Shown one piece after another: positions 28,651-38,001 of a stretch of DNA of 64,000 bases. The DNA is from Patescibacteria group bacterium (GTDB taxonomy: Bacteria > Patescibacteriota > Microgenomatia > UBA1406 > GWC2-37-13), in assembly GCA_026004455.1 (NCBI GenBank), contig BPJE01000001.1, positions 310,001 to 374,000 on the forward strand, in the 5' to 3' direction. Below the pieces are notes generated by a model, which had not been told where the DNA came from, ran no database searches, and worked only from the letters and a program-made list of their open reading frames with translations. The stretch's first letter is position 1; the number at the start of each line of letters is the position of its first letter. The translations under genes were made by a program, and so were the position numbers.

Positions 28651-30330
28651 TTATCTATTCAACCCTGATGGGTTTTTTGAACTGTTAAAACTATTAATTA
28701 CTTCTTGGGGAACTATTTCAGGACTTAATGTAACTGCTGTTTCATCAGATGTTAGTTTAACATTTTCCATTACTTCTAAAATTCCTCGGCAAGTGGCTTC
28801 GGTTATGTTTTTGATTGTTTCGGGATATTCTAAAAGCATCGGTTGGAAACGAATAACCCCAGGTAAGGCTCCCACCAAAATTCCATATTTAATTAAAAGA
28901 TGCCATTGGATTAATTCCATTAGTTCTTTTGAACCAACATCAATTCCGCGGTTCATTCTTAAACCTCTTAAGTTTAAACCAAATTTTTGTGCCACCTCAT
29001 CAATTATTTGAGCGTTTTCGTCAATAATTTGTTGAATTTTTGGTTGAGTGACAAACTCTGCCACTAACATAGCTCTAATTAAACCGCCATTTCCCGAGTT
29101 TGTGGTAATCATTGATAAAGGATAAGCCTTTTCTGCGATTTTTTTTGGAATCAACATCATTCCATACGGTTGACCGTTTAAAGCAGATTTAGCTGTTGTT
29201 AAAACAAGATGAGAATATGAAGCTAATTCTGGCAAATGATCAATTCTCCAATAAAAACCGGTTCTTCCTGTTCCTTGTTGAACTGTGTCAATAATAATTG
29301 GTAAAGAATAACCATTAGTTCCTTCCCTTAAAACTTCTACTAATTCTTTTACTAATTGATGATCAGCCGGAACAATACCAGCATCACCAACAATTGGTTC
29401 TAAAATTACATCTGTTGCTTCACCGTTAGCAATTTTCTCTTTAACTATTTTTAAAAATAATTCTTTATTTTCAGCTGTTGGTACAGGTAAACAACGGTCT
29501 ACCCATAAAGGACCACCACGATTTTCAACCTGTTTAGCAACACCAAAGCCTGTACCTTCTTTTGCTGTTCCAAGTCCTCCACACCAAGTACCATCTATTT
29601 GAAGTACTCTTGGATTTTTACCGGGAAACACAGATTCTCCATAAGCACAAACAGCCTCAATTGCTGCACTATTTACTGCTGTACCTGAACTTTCAGAAAA
29701 AAAATAAACTTCTTCAGGATTGGGGTATAAACTCTTAAAATACTCAGCAGCAATTATTTGATGAATTCCAGGATGATATGGTAAACAAAAATTATCACCC
29801 CTACCATCAAAAGAAAGAATTGATTGTATTACAGATGAAGCAGGAAATTCAGCCCCTAAATTTAATGAAGTAGCTGATCCTAAAACATCATGAAATATTC
29901 CATCAAAATGTCCTTTTAATCCTTGATTTGACGCACCAAAAATTTCTTTAAGTCCTCCTCTTTGTCTTAATAAAGGAATACCATCAAGTTGCCAAACTAA
30001 TGTTGGAGAGGTAAAAACATTTCGGGCTCTTTCTATCCATCTAGCCCCCTCTAGATTAAACCACACAGAACGTTTTGGGTTAAACCTTTTTCCTTTAGTT
30101 GAGTCATCACTTAAAATATAAGCTAATCTTATAGCTCCCGCGTATAATCTTTCACTTTGAGCTAATTGAGCTTCGATAATAGCTTGTTCTGTAGGCGTTA
30201 AATCAATTCCTAAATTATTTATTACCGATTTTAAAGACCTTCGGCCCGTTTCAAAAATAACATTTACGTGCATTTGCAATTCTTCAGGTAAACGTCTCTC
30301 TCTTGCTGTTAAATTAAATTGCCTTTCCAT
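28651..30330 (-). CDS. PLP-dependent class III aminotransferase
   Basis: FFSESSGTAVNSAAIEAV, IIIDTVQQGTGRTG, LTTAKSALNGQPYG (candidate PLP Lys). Confidence 0.8.
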   Translation of the reverse strand: MERQFNLTARERRLPEELQMHVNVIFETGRRSLKSVINNLGIDLTPTEQAIIEAQLAQSERLYAGAIRLAYILSDDSTKGKRFNPKRSVWFNLEGARWIERARNVFTSPTLVWQLDGIPLLRQRGGLKEIFGASNQGLKGHFDGIFHDVLGSATSLNLGAEFPASSVIQSILSFDGRGDNFCLPYHPGIHQIIAAEYFKSLYPNPEEVYFFSESSGTAVNSAAIEAVCAYGESVFPGKNPRVLQIDGTWCGGLGTAKEGTGFGVAKQVENRGGPLWVDRCLPVPTAENKELFLKIVKEKIANGEATDVILEPIVGDAGIVPADHQLVKELVEVLREGTNGYSLPIIIDTVQQGTGRTGFYWRIDHLPELASYSHLVLTTAKSALNGQPYGMMLIPKKIAEKAYPLSMITTNSGNGGLIRAMLVAEFVTQPKIQQIIDENAQIIDEVAQKFGLNLRGLRMNRGIDVGSKELMELIQWHLLIKYGILVGALPGVIRFQPMLLEYPETIKNITEATCRGILEVMENVKLTSDETAVTLSPEIVPQEVINSFNSSKNPSGLNR

Positions 30331-30385
30331 ATTTTATTTTTTCACTACTATGACTAAAACTTATAAATTTTTAAAATTAACCTAC

Positions 30386-30411
30386 AAAAAAACCCGCCTT
30401 TTTGGCGGGAG
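30386..30411 (-). terminator. Attenuator terminator hairpin, copy 2
   Basis: Minus strand CTCCCGCC-AAAAA-GGCGGG-TTTTTTT. Confidence 0.8.
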
Positions 30412-30441
30412 TTTTAAAAAAGTTTTATCAATCAAATCATC

Positions 30442-30449
30442 CTCCCGCC
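30442..30449 (-). promoter_or_regulatory. Antiterminator element GGCGGGAG, copy 2
   Basis: 8-nt perfect complement of the terminator 5' arm (30404-30411). Confidence 0.65.
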
Positions 30450-30506
30450 TTAAGCGGTAATAAGAATAAAGAGGACGAAAATGATTGATAAAACCTTAGT
30501 TTTCAT
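30450..30506 (-). CDS. Leader peptide MKTKVLSIIFVLFILITA, copy 2
   Basis: 18 codons rich in Ile/Leu/Val; one amino acid different from copy 1. Confidence 0.75.
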   Translation of the reverse strand: MKTKVLSIIFVLFILITA

Positions 30507-30694
30507 GTTTTAAAAATATATTATAACACAATAACACAATTTTTTATTTTTGCAATAATTTATAGTTTTTTATAAAAATTTGTGGTAAAAATAGATTAAA
30601 AATTGATATTAATAGTATAAATTTATAGATTAAAAAGTTTATATAAAAAAACAATTTTTTTATCATAATTTATTGAATTCAAGCTTTCTAATTA

Positions 30695-31594
30695 TTGATT
30701 TTTTTTGCCATATATGATATATTATGGGTTATTATGGATAATCTTTTGATACCGTCTTTAGTTGATAAATTTATTAAATACTTAGAATCTCAAGGAAAAT
30801 CAAGTTTTACCATCATAGCCTATAAAAAAGACTTAGAACAGTTTGTTGGTTATTTGACTAGTAAAGAAATAAATGATATTCGTGAAGTAAAAAAGGATGA
30901 TATTTCTTCTTTTATTAATAAATTAATTACTGATGGCTATACAAAAAAATCAGCCTCAAGAAAACTTAATTCTATCAGAACTTTTTTTCGCTACCTCAAA
31001 AATGAGGGAATACTTGAACAAAATCCATCTCTTGACGTTTCTCATCCAAAATATGCTCAAGCATTACCAAGAATTTTTAGCAAATTAGAGTATAGAGCGC
31101 TTCGCGATTATGCTAAAGAAGATCCAAGAACCTATGCTTTAGTTGAAACCCTTCTTCAAACTGGAATGAAAATTGGGGAGCTTGCAAATTTAAGGATTGA
31201 AGATATTAAAGAAAAAACAATTTATATCAGGCCATATGGCAAATCACCAAGTCGCGAAGTACCAATTAATAAAGCTTTAAAAAGGGCTCTTGATGAGTAT
31301 TTAAAAGTTAGACCAAATGGAAAAACTAACCATCTTTTTATCACTCGTACTGGTAATCAGCTCTTAATAAGAAACATTAGACAAATAATTGATCGTTGTT
31401 TTAAAGAGGTGGGAATTGAAAATGCAACAGTTAATGATTTACGAAATACTTTTATTGCTCATCAACTCCAAAACGGCGCCTCAATTGAATATATTGCTCA
31501 ACTTGTTGGTCATAAAAGACTTTCTTCAACTGAGCGATTTTTAACCTTAGTTAAAGAAGAAACAAAAAGAAAAGAAGCTTTAGGAGAGCTTTAA
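30695..31594 (+). CDS. Tyrosine recombinase (XerC/D)-like protein with degenerate active site
   Basis: SAM-like N-domain and catalytic-domain architecture (ETLLQTGMKIGELANLRIEDI, NDLRNTFIAHQLQNGASIEYIAQLVGHKRLSSTERF). A likely start is MDNLLIPSLVDKF. Confidence 0.8.
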   Translation: MIFFAIYDILWVIMDNLLIPSLVDKFIKYLESQGKSSFTIIAYKKDLEQFVGYLTSKEINDIREVKKDDISSFINKLITDGYTKKSASRKLNSIRTFFRYLKNEGILEQNPSLDVSHPKYAQALPRIFSKLEYRALRDYAKEDPRTYALVETLLQTGMKIGELANLRIEDIKEKTIYIRPYGKSPSREVPINKALKRALDEYLKVRPNGKTNHLFITRTGNQLLIRNIRQIIDRCFKEVGIENATVNDLRNTFIAHQLQNGASIEYIAQLVGHKRLSSTERFLTLVKEETKRKEALGEL

Positions 31595-31595
31595 T

Positions 31596-31946
31596 TTATT
31601 TTTTTATCTCAAAAACTTCAAATATTTCTTTTACATCTTGAAAATAAATTTCAATATTATCAACACGACTAATTGGTGGGCCTTGTTTTAAAAGAGAGAT
31701 CATTTTATTGATTTTTTCTTCATCATCGCTTTGAATTACTACTTCCACTCCGCCGTTTTTTCCAAACACTTCAGGGCGGTCATAAACATTTCTTACCCAA
31801 CCAGTAACACCAATTATTTTTGCCTGGATTTTTGTCCAAGCACGAAAACCGACTCCAATAACATTACCTTTTATGTATAAATGAGCTTGTTTGAGCATAG
31901 TATAACTATTATAACAGTTATAACAGCTATAATATTTCTGGATCAA
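31596..31946 (-). CDS. Acylphosphatase
   Basis: AHLYIKGNVIGVGFRAWTKIQAKIIGVTGWVRNVYDRPEVFGKNGGVEVVIQ. Confidence 0.9.
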   Translation of the reverse strand: MIQKYYSCYNCYNSYTMLKQAHLYIKGNVIGVGFRAWTKIQAKIIGVTGWVRNVYDRPEVFGKNGGVEVVIQSDDEEKINKMISLLKQGPPISRVDNIEIYFQDVKEIFEVFEIKK

Positions 31947-32385
31947 CTGTTTTTGCTTTTAAAAAATATTCTTGGGCTTTTTTTTCATCGTCTAAAGCTT
32001 GATATTCTTGAAAAAGCTGATATAAAACATCTCTTGAGTAAGGATTTTTTTCTAAAATTTGTTCAAGTTTTTTAATTTTTTGTTTTTTGGCATTTTCTTT
32101 GGCAAACACTTCTTTTTCCAATGATTTTCCATAAAAATTTTCAAAGTATTTTAATTGATCGGTAAAAAAGTTATTAGGTTTTATTTTTTCTAAAAAAATA
32201 ACAACATCTTTTTTATTCAAATTAACAACTCCTAAAAAAAGAGGGGAGATATCTTGTGAAAAAACAATGTTTAAAAATAAAAAAAATGACAGTAAAATTA
32301 ATATTAAATATTGATAAATGTGTTGATGATTTTTTTTACCAGAAATTTTTTTTAATTTTTCAATAATCTCTTTCGTTTTGTTCAT
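31927..32385 (-). CDS. Membrane-anchored TPR-like protein
   Basis: Single N-terminal TM, C-terminal helical repeat (DVLYQLFQEYQALDDEKKAQEYFLKAKTVDP). Confidence 0.5.
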   Translation of the reverse strand: MNKTKEIIEKLKKISGKKNHQHIYQYLILILLSFFLFLNIVFSQDISPLFLGVVNLNKKDVVIFLEKIKPNNFFTDQLKYFENFYGKSLEKEVFAKENAKKQKIKKLEQILEKNPYSRDVLYQLFQEYQALDDEKKAQEYFLKAKTVDPEIL

Positions 32386-34771
32386 AGTTTTATTATATAC
32401 TTTTTATATGGAGTTAATTGATTATCAAATAATTTTTGATCAGATTATTACTATTTCTTTAGCGGTTTTGGCTGCTGTTTTAGCGGCCGGATTAACTTTG
32501 GTTTTAATGTATCTAGTCGTGATTTATTTTCGCTTAAAAAAAAGAGAACAAATCTCGCTTGATATGGTAACCATTGAGGTAAAAGTACCAAAAGATAATG
32601 AGATTAAAATTGATGCAGCTGAGCAAATGTTTGCCTCTTTTTCTACTTTAAAAAAATCAGGTTTTTGGTCGTTTTTGGAAGTTGACGATGTAATTGGTTT
32701 TGAGATTGTCGCTAAATCTGCGGAAATAAGATTTTATGTCACTGCGCCAAATAAAATTATTGATTTAGTTGAAAAAACTATTTATAGTTATTATCAAAAT
32801 GCTGATATTAAAAAAGTTGAGGAACCAAATATTTTTAGTGAAAATGGAAAAGTGGCTTATGGGGCTTTGGTTATTAAAGAGGTTCCTTATTTTCCTTTAA
32901 AAACTTATAAAGAACTACCAATAGATTCAATCTCATCAATCACCTCAGCGATGTCAAAAATGGGTGAGGGAGAAGGAGCAATCGTTCAAATTTTAATTAG
33001 ACCAGCTGACAGTAAATGGAAAAAACATGGAAAAGATTATGTAGCCACCACGAAAAAAAATGAAGCTAACCCAGAAAAAGCAACTTTTAAAACTGATCCA
33101 AAAATTTTAGAGCGTATTGATGATAAATGTTCTAGGCCAGGTTTTGAGACGGTGATTAGATTTGTTGTTTCCTCACCAACGAAAGAGATGGCCGATATTC
33201 ATTTGAAAAATATAAAAAACTCTTTTGCTCAATTTACTTCAGATCAAAATAGTTTTACAGGAGCAAAAATTTTGTTTAAGGGTAGCTTTATGATTAATTT
33301 TATTTATAAATTTTTTCCTGTTATTGATATTGGTTTTTGGCCATTTGGAAAACATATATCAATTTTAACTAATGATGAGTTAGCGTCAATTTTTCATTTT
33401 CCCAATAAAACAGTTGAGACACCTCATATTCAATGGTTAAAAGCAAAAACAGCGCCTGTACCAGCTGAAGTTCCTCAACAAGGAGGGACATTTATTGGTT
33501 ATGGTTATTATCGAGGAGTAAGAAGACCAGTTTATATTGGGTTCGAGGATAGACGGCGTCATACTTATATCATTGGAAAAACTGGCACTGGTAAATCAGT
33601 GTTGCTTGAAGATATGGCGGTTCAAGATATTAAAGCTGGATATGGCGTTTGTGTGATTGATCCTCATGGGGATTTAATTGATAACATTATTAAATTTATT
33701 CCACCGCAGCGAGCTGAGGATGTAATATATTTTGATCCTTCAGATACAGAGCGACCAATGGGACTTAATCTTCTTGAAGCTTATACTGAAGAACAAAAGC
33801 ACTTTTTAACAACCTCAATTATTAATTTAATGTATAAGCTTTATGATCCTCAAAGAACTGGTATTATTGGTCCACGATTTGAACATGCAGTTCGAAACGC
33901 GATGTTAACAGTGATGAGTGAACCAGGAACAACTTTTGTTGAGATAGTACGAGTACTAACTGATCCAAAATATGTGCAAGAATTATTACCGAAAGTTCAA
34001 GACCCAATTGTTCGTCGTTATTGGACAGACCAGATTGCTCAGACTTCTGATTTTCATAAAAGTGAAGTTTTGGATTATATTGTCTCAAAATTTGGTCGTT
34101 TTGTTACTAATAAGACAATGAGAAATATTATTGGTCAATCAAAAAGCGCTTTTGATTTTAGAAAGGTGATGGATGAAGGAAAAATTCTTTTGATTAATCT
34201 ATCAAAAGGAAAATTAGGTGAGGAAAACTCATCATTTTTAGGATTAGTGTTAATCCCAAAAATATTAATTGCGGCAATGAGTCGACAAGAAATACCTGAA
34301 GAAAAACGCCGTGATTTTTTTCTTTATGTTGATGAGTTTCAAAACTTTGCTACTCCTGATTTTGCCACGATTTTGTCTGAGGCAAGAAAATATCATCTTA
34401 ATTTAACTGTTGCCAATCAGTTTATTGGTCAGATGGATGAGGAAGTAAAAAATGCGGTTTTTGGTAATGTTGGTACTTTGATTACCTTTCGTGTTGGTGT
34501 TACTGATGCCTCATATATTCAAAGAGAATATCAACCAATATTTGGCGAATCAGATTTGATTAATATTGAACGGTTTCATGTTTATATGAAAACAATTGTT
34601 GATAATGAACCAGTACCACCATTTTCTGTTGATTTAACAAAAGATTATAAAAAATACAAAGCACAAGCTAATGAAAAAGTTGCTCAAGCTATTATTCAAC
34701 TATCAAGATTAAGGTATGGTCGACCAAAAGAGTTAGTTGAGGCAGAGATTGCTCAAAGAGCAAGGTTGTAA
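32378..34771 (+). CDS. VirD4/TraD-like (type IV secretion/DUF87) ATPase
   Basis: HTYIIGKTGTGKSVLLEDMAVQDI Walker A; FFLYVDEFQNFATPDFATILSEARKYHLNLTVANQF. Confidence 0.8.
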   Translation: MFIVLLYTFYMELIDYQIIFDQIITISLAVLAAVLAAGLTLVLMYLVVIYFRLKKREQISLDMVTIEVKVPKDNEIKIDAAEQMFASFSTLKKSGFWSFLEVDDVIGFEIVAKSAEIRFYVTAPNKIIDLVEKTIYSYYQNADIKKVEEPNIFSENGKVAYGALVIKEVPYFPLKTYKELPIDSISSITSAMSKMGEGEGAIVQILIRPADSKWKKHGKDYVATTKKNEANPEKATFKTDPKILERIDDKCSRPGFETVIRFVVSSPTKEMADIHLKNIKNSFAQFTSDQNSFTGAKILFKGSFMINFIYKFFPVIDIGFWPFGKHISILTNDELASIFHFPNKTVETPHIQWLKAKTAPVPAEVPQQGGTFIGYGYYRGVRRPVYIGFEDRRRHTYIIGKTGTGKSVLLEDMAVQDIKAGYGVCVIDPHGDLIDNIIKFIPPQRAEDVIYFDPSDTERPMGLNLLEAYTEEQKHFLTTSIINLMYKLYDPQRTGIIGPRFEHAVRNAMLTVMSEPGTTFVEIVRVLTDPKYVQELLPKVQDPIVRRYWTDQIAQTSDFHKSEVLDYIVSKFGRFVTNKTMRNIIGQSKSAFDFRKVMDEGKILLINLSKGKLGEENSSFLGLVLIPKILIAAMSRQEIPEEKRRDFFLYVDEFQNFATPDFATILSEARKYHLNLTVANQFIGQMDEEVKNAVFGNVGTLITFRVGVTDASYIQREYQPIFGESDLINIERFHVYMKTIVDNEPVPPFSVDLTKDYKKYKAQANEKVAQAIIQLSRLRYGRPKELVEAEIAQRARL

Positions 34772-34776
34772 ATACT

Positions 34777-35577
34777 ATGGAACAGCATCCAATACCACGT
34801 CAGATAACTACTTTTGAGTTTAAACTAATTGGTTTTTTAACTGTTAAACAGTTTGTTTATTTGCTTGTTTTTACTGGTTTAACATTAATTGTTTATTATT
34901 TAACCCCAATTCCATTTTTAAATTATTTTTTTGCTTTTTTAGTTGCTGCTGGAGGAGTGGCTTTTGTATTTGTGCCAATTAATGATCGGTCAATGGATAT
35001 TTGGTTAAAAAATTTAATAAAAAGATTAACATCGCCAACCCAGTATTTTTATAAAAAACAAAATAAACCGCCAAAAATTTTAGTTGATATTGTTTCATCA
35101 TCTCAACAGATTGCTCAAAACTATCTTGATGCTCAAAAAAAGCTAAATAATTATTTAGCGAGTAAAAATCAAGGACAAACTAATAATAAAAAACAAGCAG
35201 TAATTAATATCTTAAATAGTAAAGATGAGTTTAAGATGCTTCAAAAATCATCTGCAACCATCTCTCAAAAACCATTTCAACCATCAACAATTACTTCTCA
35301 AAAACAACCGTTTATTACCGGAGTGGTGAGAAATTATAAAAAACTGCCATTAGCCGGTATATTGATTTATGTAAAAAAAGATGAAAGCTCAACCCCAATA
35401 AGAATTTTTAAAACTAATAGTCATGGTGTTTTTTTAAGCTATAATCCTTTTCCAACTGGAGAATATGTCCTTGAGATAAAAGATCCAAAACAAGTTCATT
35501 TTTTTGATAAAATGAAAATTAGAGTAGAAAATATCAATAATCAACCAATAGAAATTTTATCAAAAGAGTTGCTTTAA
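34777..35577 (+). CDS. PrgI-family-like membrane protein with C-terminal carboxypeptidase-regulatory-like domain
   Basis: IPRQITTFEFKLIGFLTVKQFVYL, two TMs, C-terminal ITGVVRNYKKLPLAGILIYVKKD. Confidence 0.65.
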   Translation: MEQHPIPRQITTFEFKLIGFLTVKQFVYLLVFTGLTLIVYYLTPIPFLNYFFAFLVAAGGVAFVFVPINDRSMDIWLKNLIKRLTSPTQYFYKKQNKPPKILVDIVSSSQQIAQNYLDAQKKLNNYLASKNQGQTNNKKQAVINILNSKDEFKMLQKSSATISQKPFQPSTITSQKQPFITGVVRNYKKLPLAGILIYVKKDESSTPIRIFKTNSHGVFLSYNPFPTGEYVLEIKDPKQVHFFDKMKIRVENINNQPIEILSKELL

Positions 35578-35582
35578 ATCTT

Positions 35583-36239
35583 ATGTCAATAAACAAACCA
35601 ACATCACCAATTAAGGCCTCAACACAATCTTTTATTGAGATTGAAGAGATAAAAGACGATGTTATTTTAATGAAAGATTATTCGGCTTCAGTAGTGATTG
35701 AGGTTGGGGCGGTTAATTTTTGGTTGTTATCTCAAGAGGAGCAAACATCAATGATTTATTCTTATGCTAGTTTACTTAATTCTTTATCTTTTCCAGTACA
35801 AATTTTGATTTTGTCAAAAAAAATGGATATTTCTGCTTATCTTGATTATCTTGATGGAAAAATTAATAATCAAAACAATCCTTTATTAAAGACTCAACTA
35901 TTAAATTACAAAGAGTTTATAAAAAATATAGTTAAAAAAAATGTTGTTTTGGAAAAAAGATTTTTCTTTGTTGTGCCTTTTTCACCACTTGAGTTAGGAA
36001 TTTCTGGTGCTAATCCTGGGTCTTTGAATAAAGACTATGTTATTTCAAGAGCTAAAACTTCTCTTTATCCAAAACGAGATAATTTGATTCGTCTTTTATC
36101 AAAAATTGGGTTACAAGCCAGTGTTCTGTCAGGTCAACAATTAGTGGAGCTTTTTTATAATCTTTATAATCCAACCTCAACTGGTAGAAGACTAGCGCCA
36201 ATTGAAAGTTATACTGATGTAATTATGACACAAATTTAA
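35583..36239 (+). CDS. Type IV secretion-associated protein (VirB4 N-domain-like/TraC-like)
   Basis: IEEIKDDVILMKDYSASVVIEVGAVNFWLLSQEEQ; adjacent to the VirB4-like ATPase. Confidence 0.5.
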   Translation: MSINKPTSPIKASTQSFIEIEEIKDDVILMKDYSASVVIEVGAVNFWLLSQEEQTSMIYSYASLLNSLSFPVQILILSKKMDISAYLDYLDGKINNQNNPLLKTQLLNYKEFIKNIVKKNVVLEKRFFFVVPFSPLELGISGANPGSLNKDYVISRAKTSLYPKRDNLIRLLSKIGLQASVLSGQQLVELFYNLYNPTSTGRRLAPIESYTDVIMTQI

Positions 36240-36244
36240 AAAAT

Positions 36245-37999
36245 ATGAACATTTTTAATTTATTTTCCACCAGTAATAAAAATAATACTACTCAATCAAC
36301 TAATTCTAATTTGGCTCAAACTTTAGCAAAAGGTATGATATCAATTAAAGATATTATTGCACCATCATATGTTGAGGTTGATTTTAATCACATAAAAATT
36401 GATGATAAATTTTATCGGACACTATATGTTGTTGGTTATCCACGCTATGTTTCTGCTAATTGGCTTTATTCTTTGATTACTTTTGATCATCCTTTATATA
36501 TCTCAATGTATATCTATCCAACTGAGTCAAAAAATGTTTTAGAGGATTTGAAGCGAAAGATTGCTGAGATGGAAGCAACGATTGAAAATGATATTAAAGC
36601 GGGAAAAGTGGTTGATCCGACAGTTCAGGTGGCTTTAGATGATGCTTTGGCGCTTCAAGCAGAGCTAGCCAAAGGAGCAGAAAGATTTTTTCAATTTGGT
36701 CTTTATATTACCATTCCTGCTGAGAGTCTTGAAGAGTTAAATCAATTAACCAAAGAAGTTGATTCAGTTTTGTCCTCGCTTTTAATTATTGCTCGTCAAG
36801 CAACTTTAGAGATGGAAGAGGGCTTTAAATCAACTTTACCTCTTTTTTATGACAAACTTTCAGTTTGGCGCAATATGGATACAACATCTTTAGCAACGAC
36901 TTTTCCTTTTGCTACTGCTTCTTTAACAAGAAATGAGGGGATTTTATATGGAATTAATGAACACGATGGATCACTAATTATTTTTGATCGATTTACCCTT
37001 GAAAATTCTAACTCAGTGATTTTAGGTAAGTCAGGAGGTGGAAAAAGCTTTTTAGTCAAACTTGAGACCTTACGATTATTAATGATGGGGGTTGAAGTGA
37101 TAATTATTGATCCGGAAAACGAGTATCAAAAACTAGCTCAGTCAATGGGAGGTGAGTTTATTGTTTTTTCAACCTCATCTCAGTATAAGATTAATCCTTT
37201 TGATCTAGAAAAAACCAATGCCGGTCCAGATGAGCTTTCCAATAAAATTTTAGATTTACATTCATTAATGAGAGTGATTATGGGGGAATTAACTCCATCT
37301 CAAGATGCTTTACTTGATCGAGCTTTAGTGATGACTTATAAAGCTAAGGGGATTACTCAAGATCCAGAGACATTTGCCAATGAACCGCCTTTGCTTGAAG
37401 ATTTGTATAAAGTTTTAATTGGAATGGAGACACCTGAGGCAAAAGAATTAGCTGATAGATTGGAAAAATTTATCTCCGGATCAGCTGCTGGTATTTTTAA
37501 TCAAAGATCAAATTTTGATATTAAAAATCAATTTACAGTTTTTGGAATTAGAGATCTTGAAGAGAATTTGCGACCAGTGGCAATGTATATTATTTTGGAC
37601 TATATTTGGAACAAAGTCCGTCGTGATCCAAGAAAAAGGATTTTAGTGGTTGATGAGGCTTGGTATTTGATAAAACAAAAAGATTCTGGTGCGTATCTAT
37701 ATTCTTTTGCCAAAAGAGCTAGAAAATATAAATTTGGATTAACAACTATTACTCAAGATGTTGAGGATTTTTTATCAACTGATGAGGGAAAAGCAATTAT
37801 TACTAATTCATCTTTGCAAATAATCTTAAAACAATCAACTGCCGCAGTGGAAAAAATTTCTCAAGTTTTTTATCTAACAGGTGGTGAAAAACACTTTTTG
37901 CTTCAAGCAGGTGTTGGTGAAGGATTGTTTTTTGCTGGTCATTCTCATGTTGGTTTTCAAGTTATTGCTTCAGAGGAAGAAAAAAAGCTTATTGAATAA
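36245..37999 (+). CDS. VirB4/TraC-like type IV secretion ATPase
   Basis: NSVILGKSGGGKSFLVKLETLRLLMMGVEVIIIDPENEY; ILVVDEAWYLIK; TTITQDVEDFL. Confidence 0.88.
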   Translation: MNIFNLFSTSNKNNTTQSTNSNLAQTLAKGMISIKDIIAPSYVEVDFNHIKIDDKFYRTLYVVGYPRYVSANWLYSLITFDHPLYISMYIYPTESKNVLEDLKRKIAEMEATIENDIKAGKVVDPTVQVALDDALALQAELAKGAERFFQFGLYITIPAESLEELNQLTKEVDSVLSSLLIIARQATLEMEEGFKSTLPLFYDKLSVWRNMDTTSLATTFPFATASLTRNEGILYGINEHDGSLIIFDRFTLENSNSVILGKSGGGKSFLVKLETLRLLMMGVEVIIIDPENEYQKLAQSMGGEFIVFSTSSQYKINPFDLEKTNAGPDELSNKILDLHSLMRVIMGELTPSQDALLDRALVMTYKAKGITQDPETFANEPPLLEDLYKVLIGMETPEAKELADRLEKFISGSAAGIFNQRSNFDIKNQFTVFGIRDLEENLRPVAMYIILDYIWNKVRRDPRKRILVVDEAWYLIKQKDSGAYLYSFAKRARKYKFGLTTITQDVEDFLSTDEGKAIITNSSLQIILKQSTAAVEKISQVFYLTGGEKHFLLQAGVGEGLFFAGHSHVGFQVIASEEEKKLIE

Positions 38000-38001
38000 A
38001 A

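Noticed and set aside
30695-31594. Integrase marking a mobile element
   Set aside because: No attachment-site repeats or element genes seen around it, and its catalytic residues are substituted.
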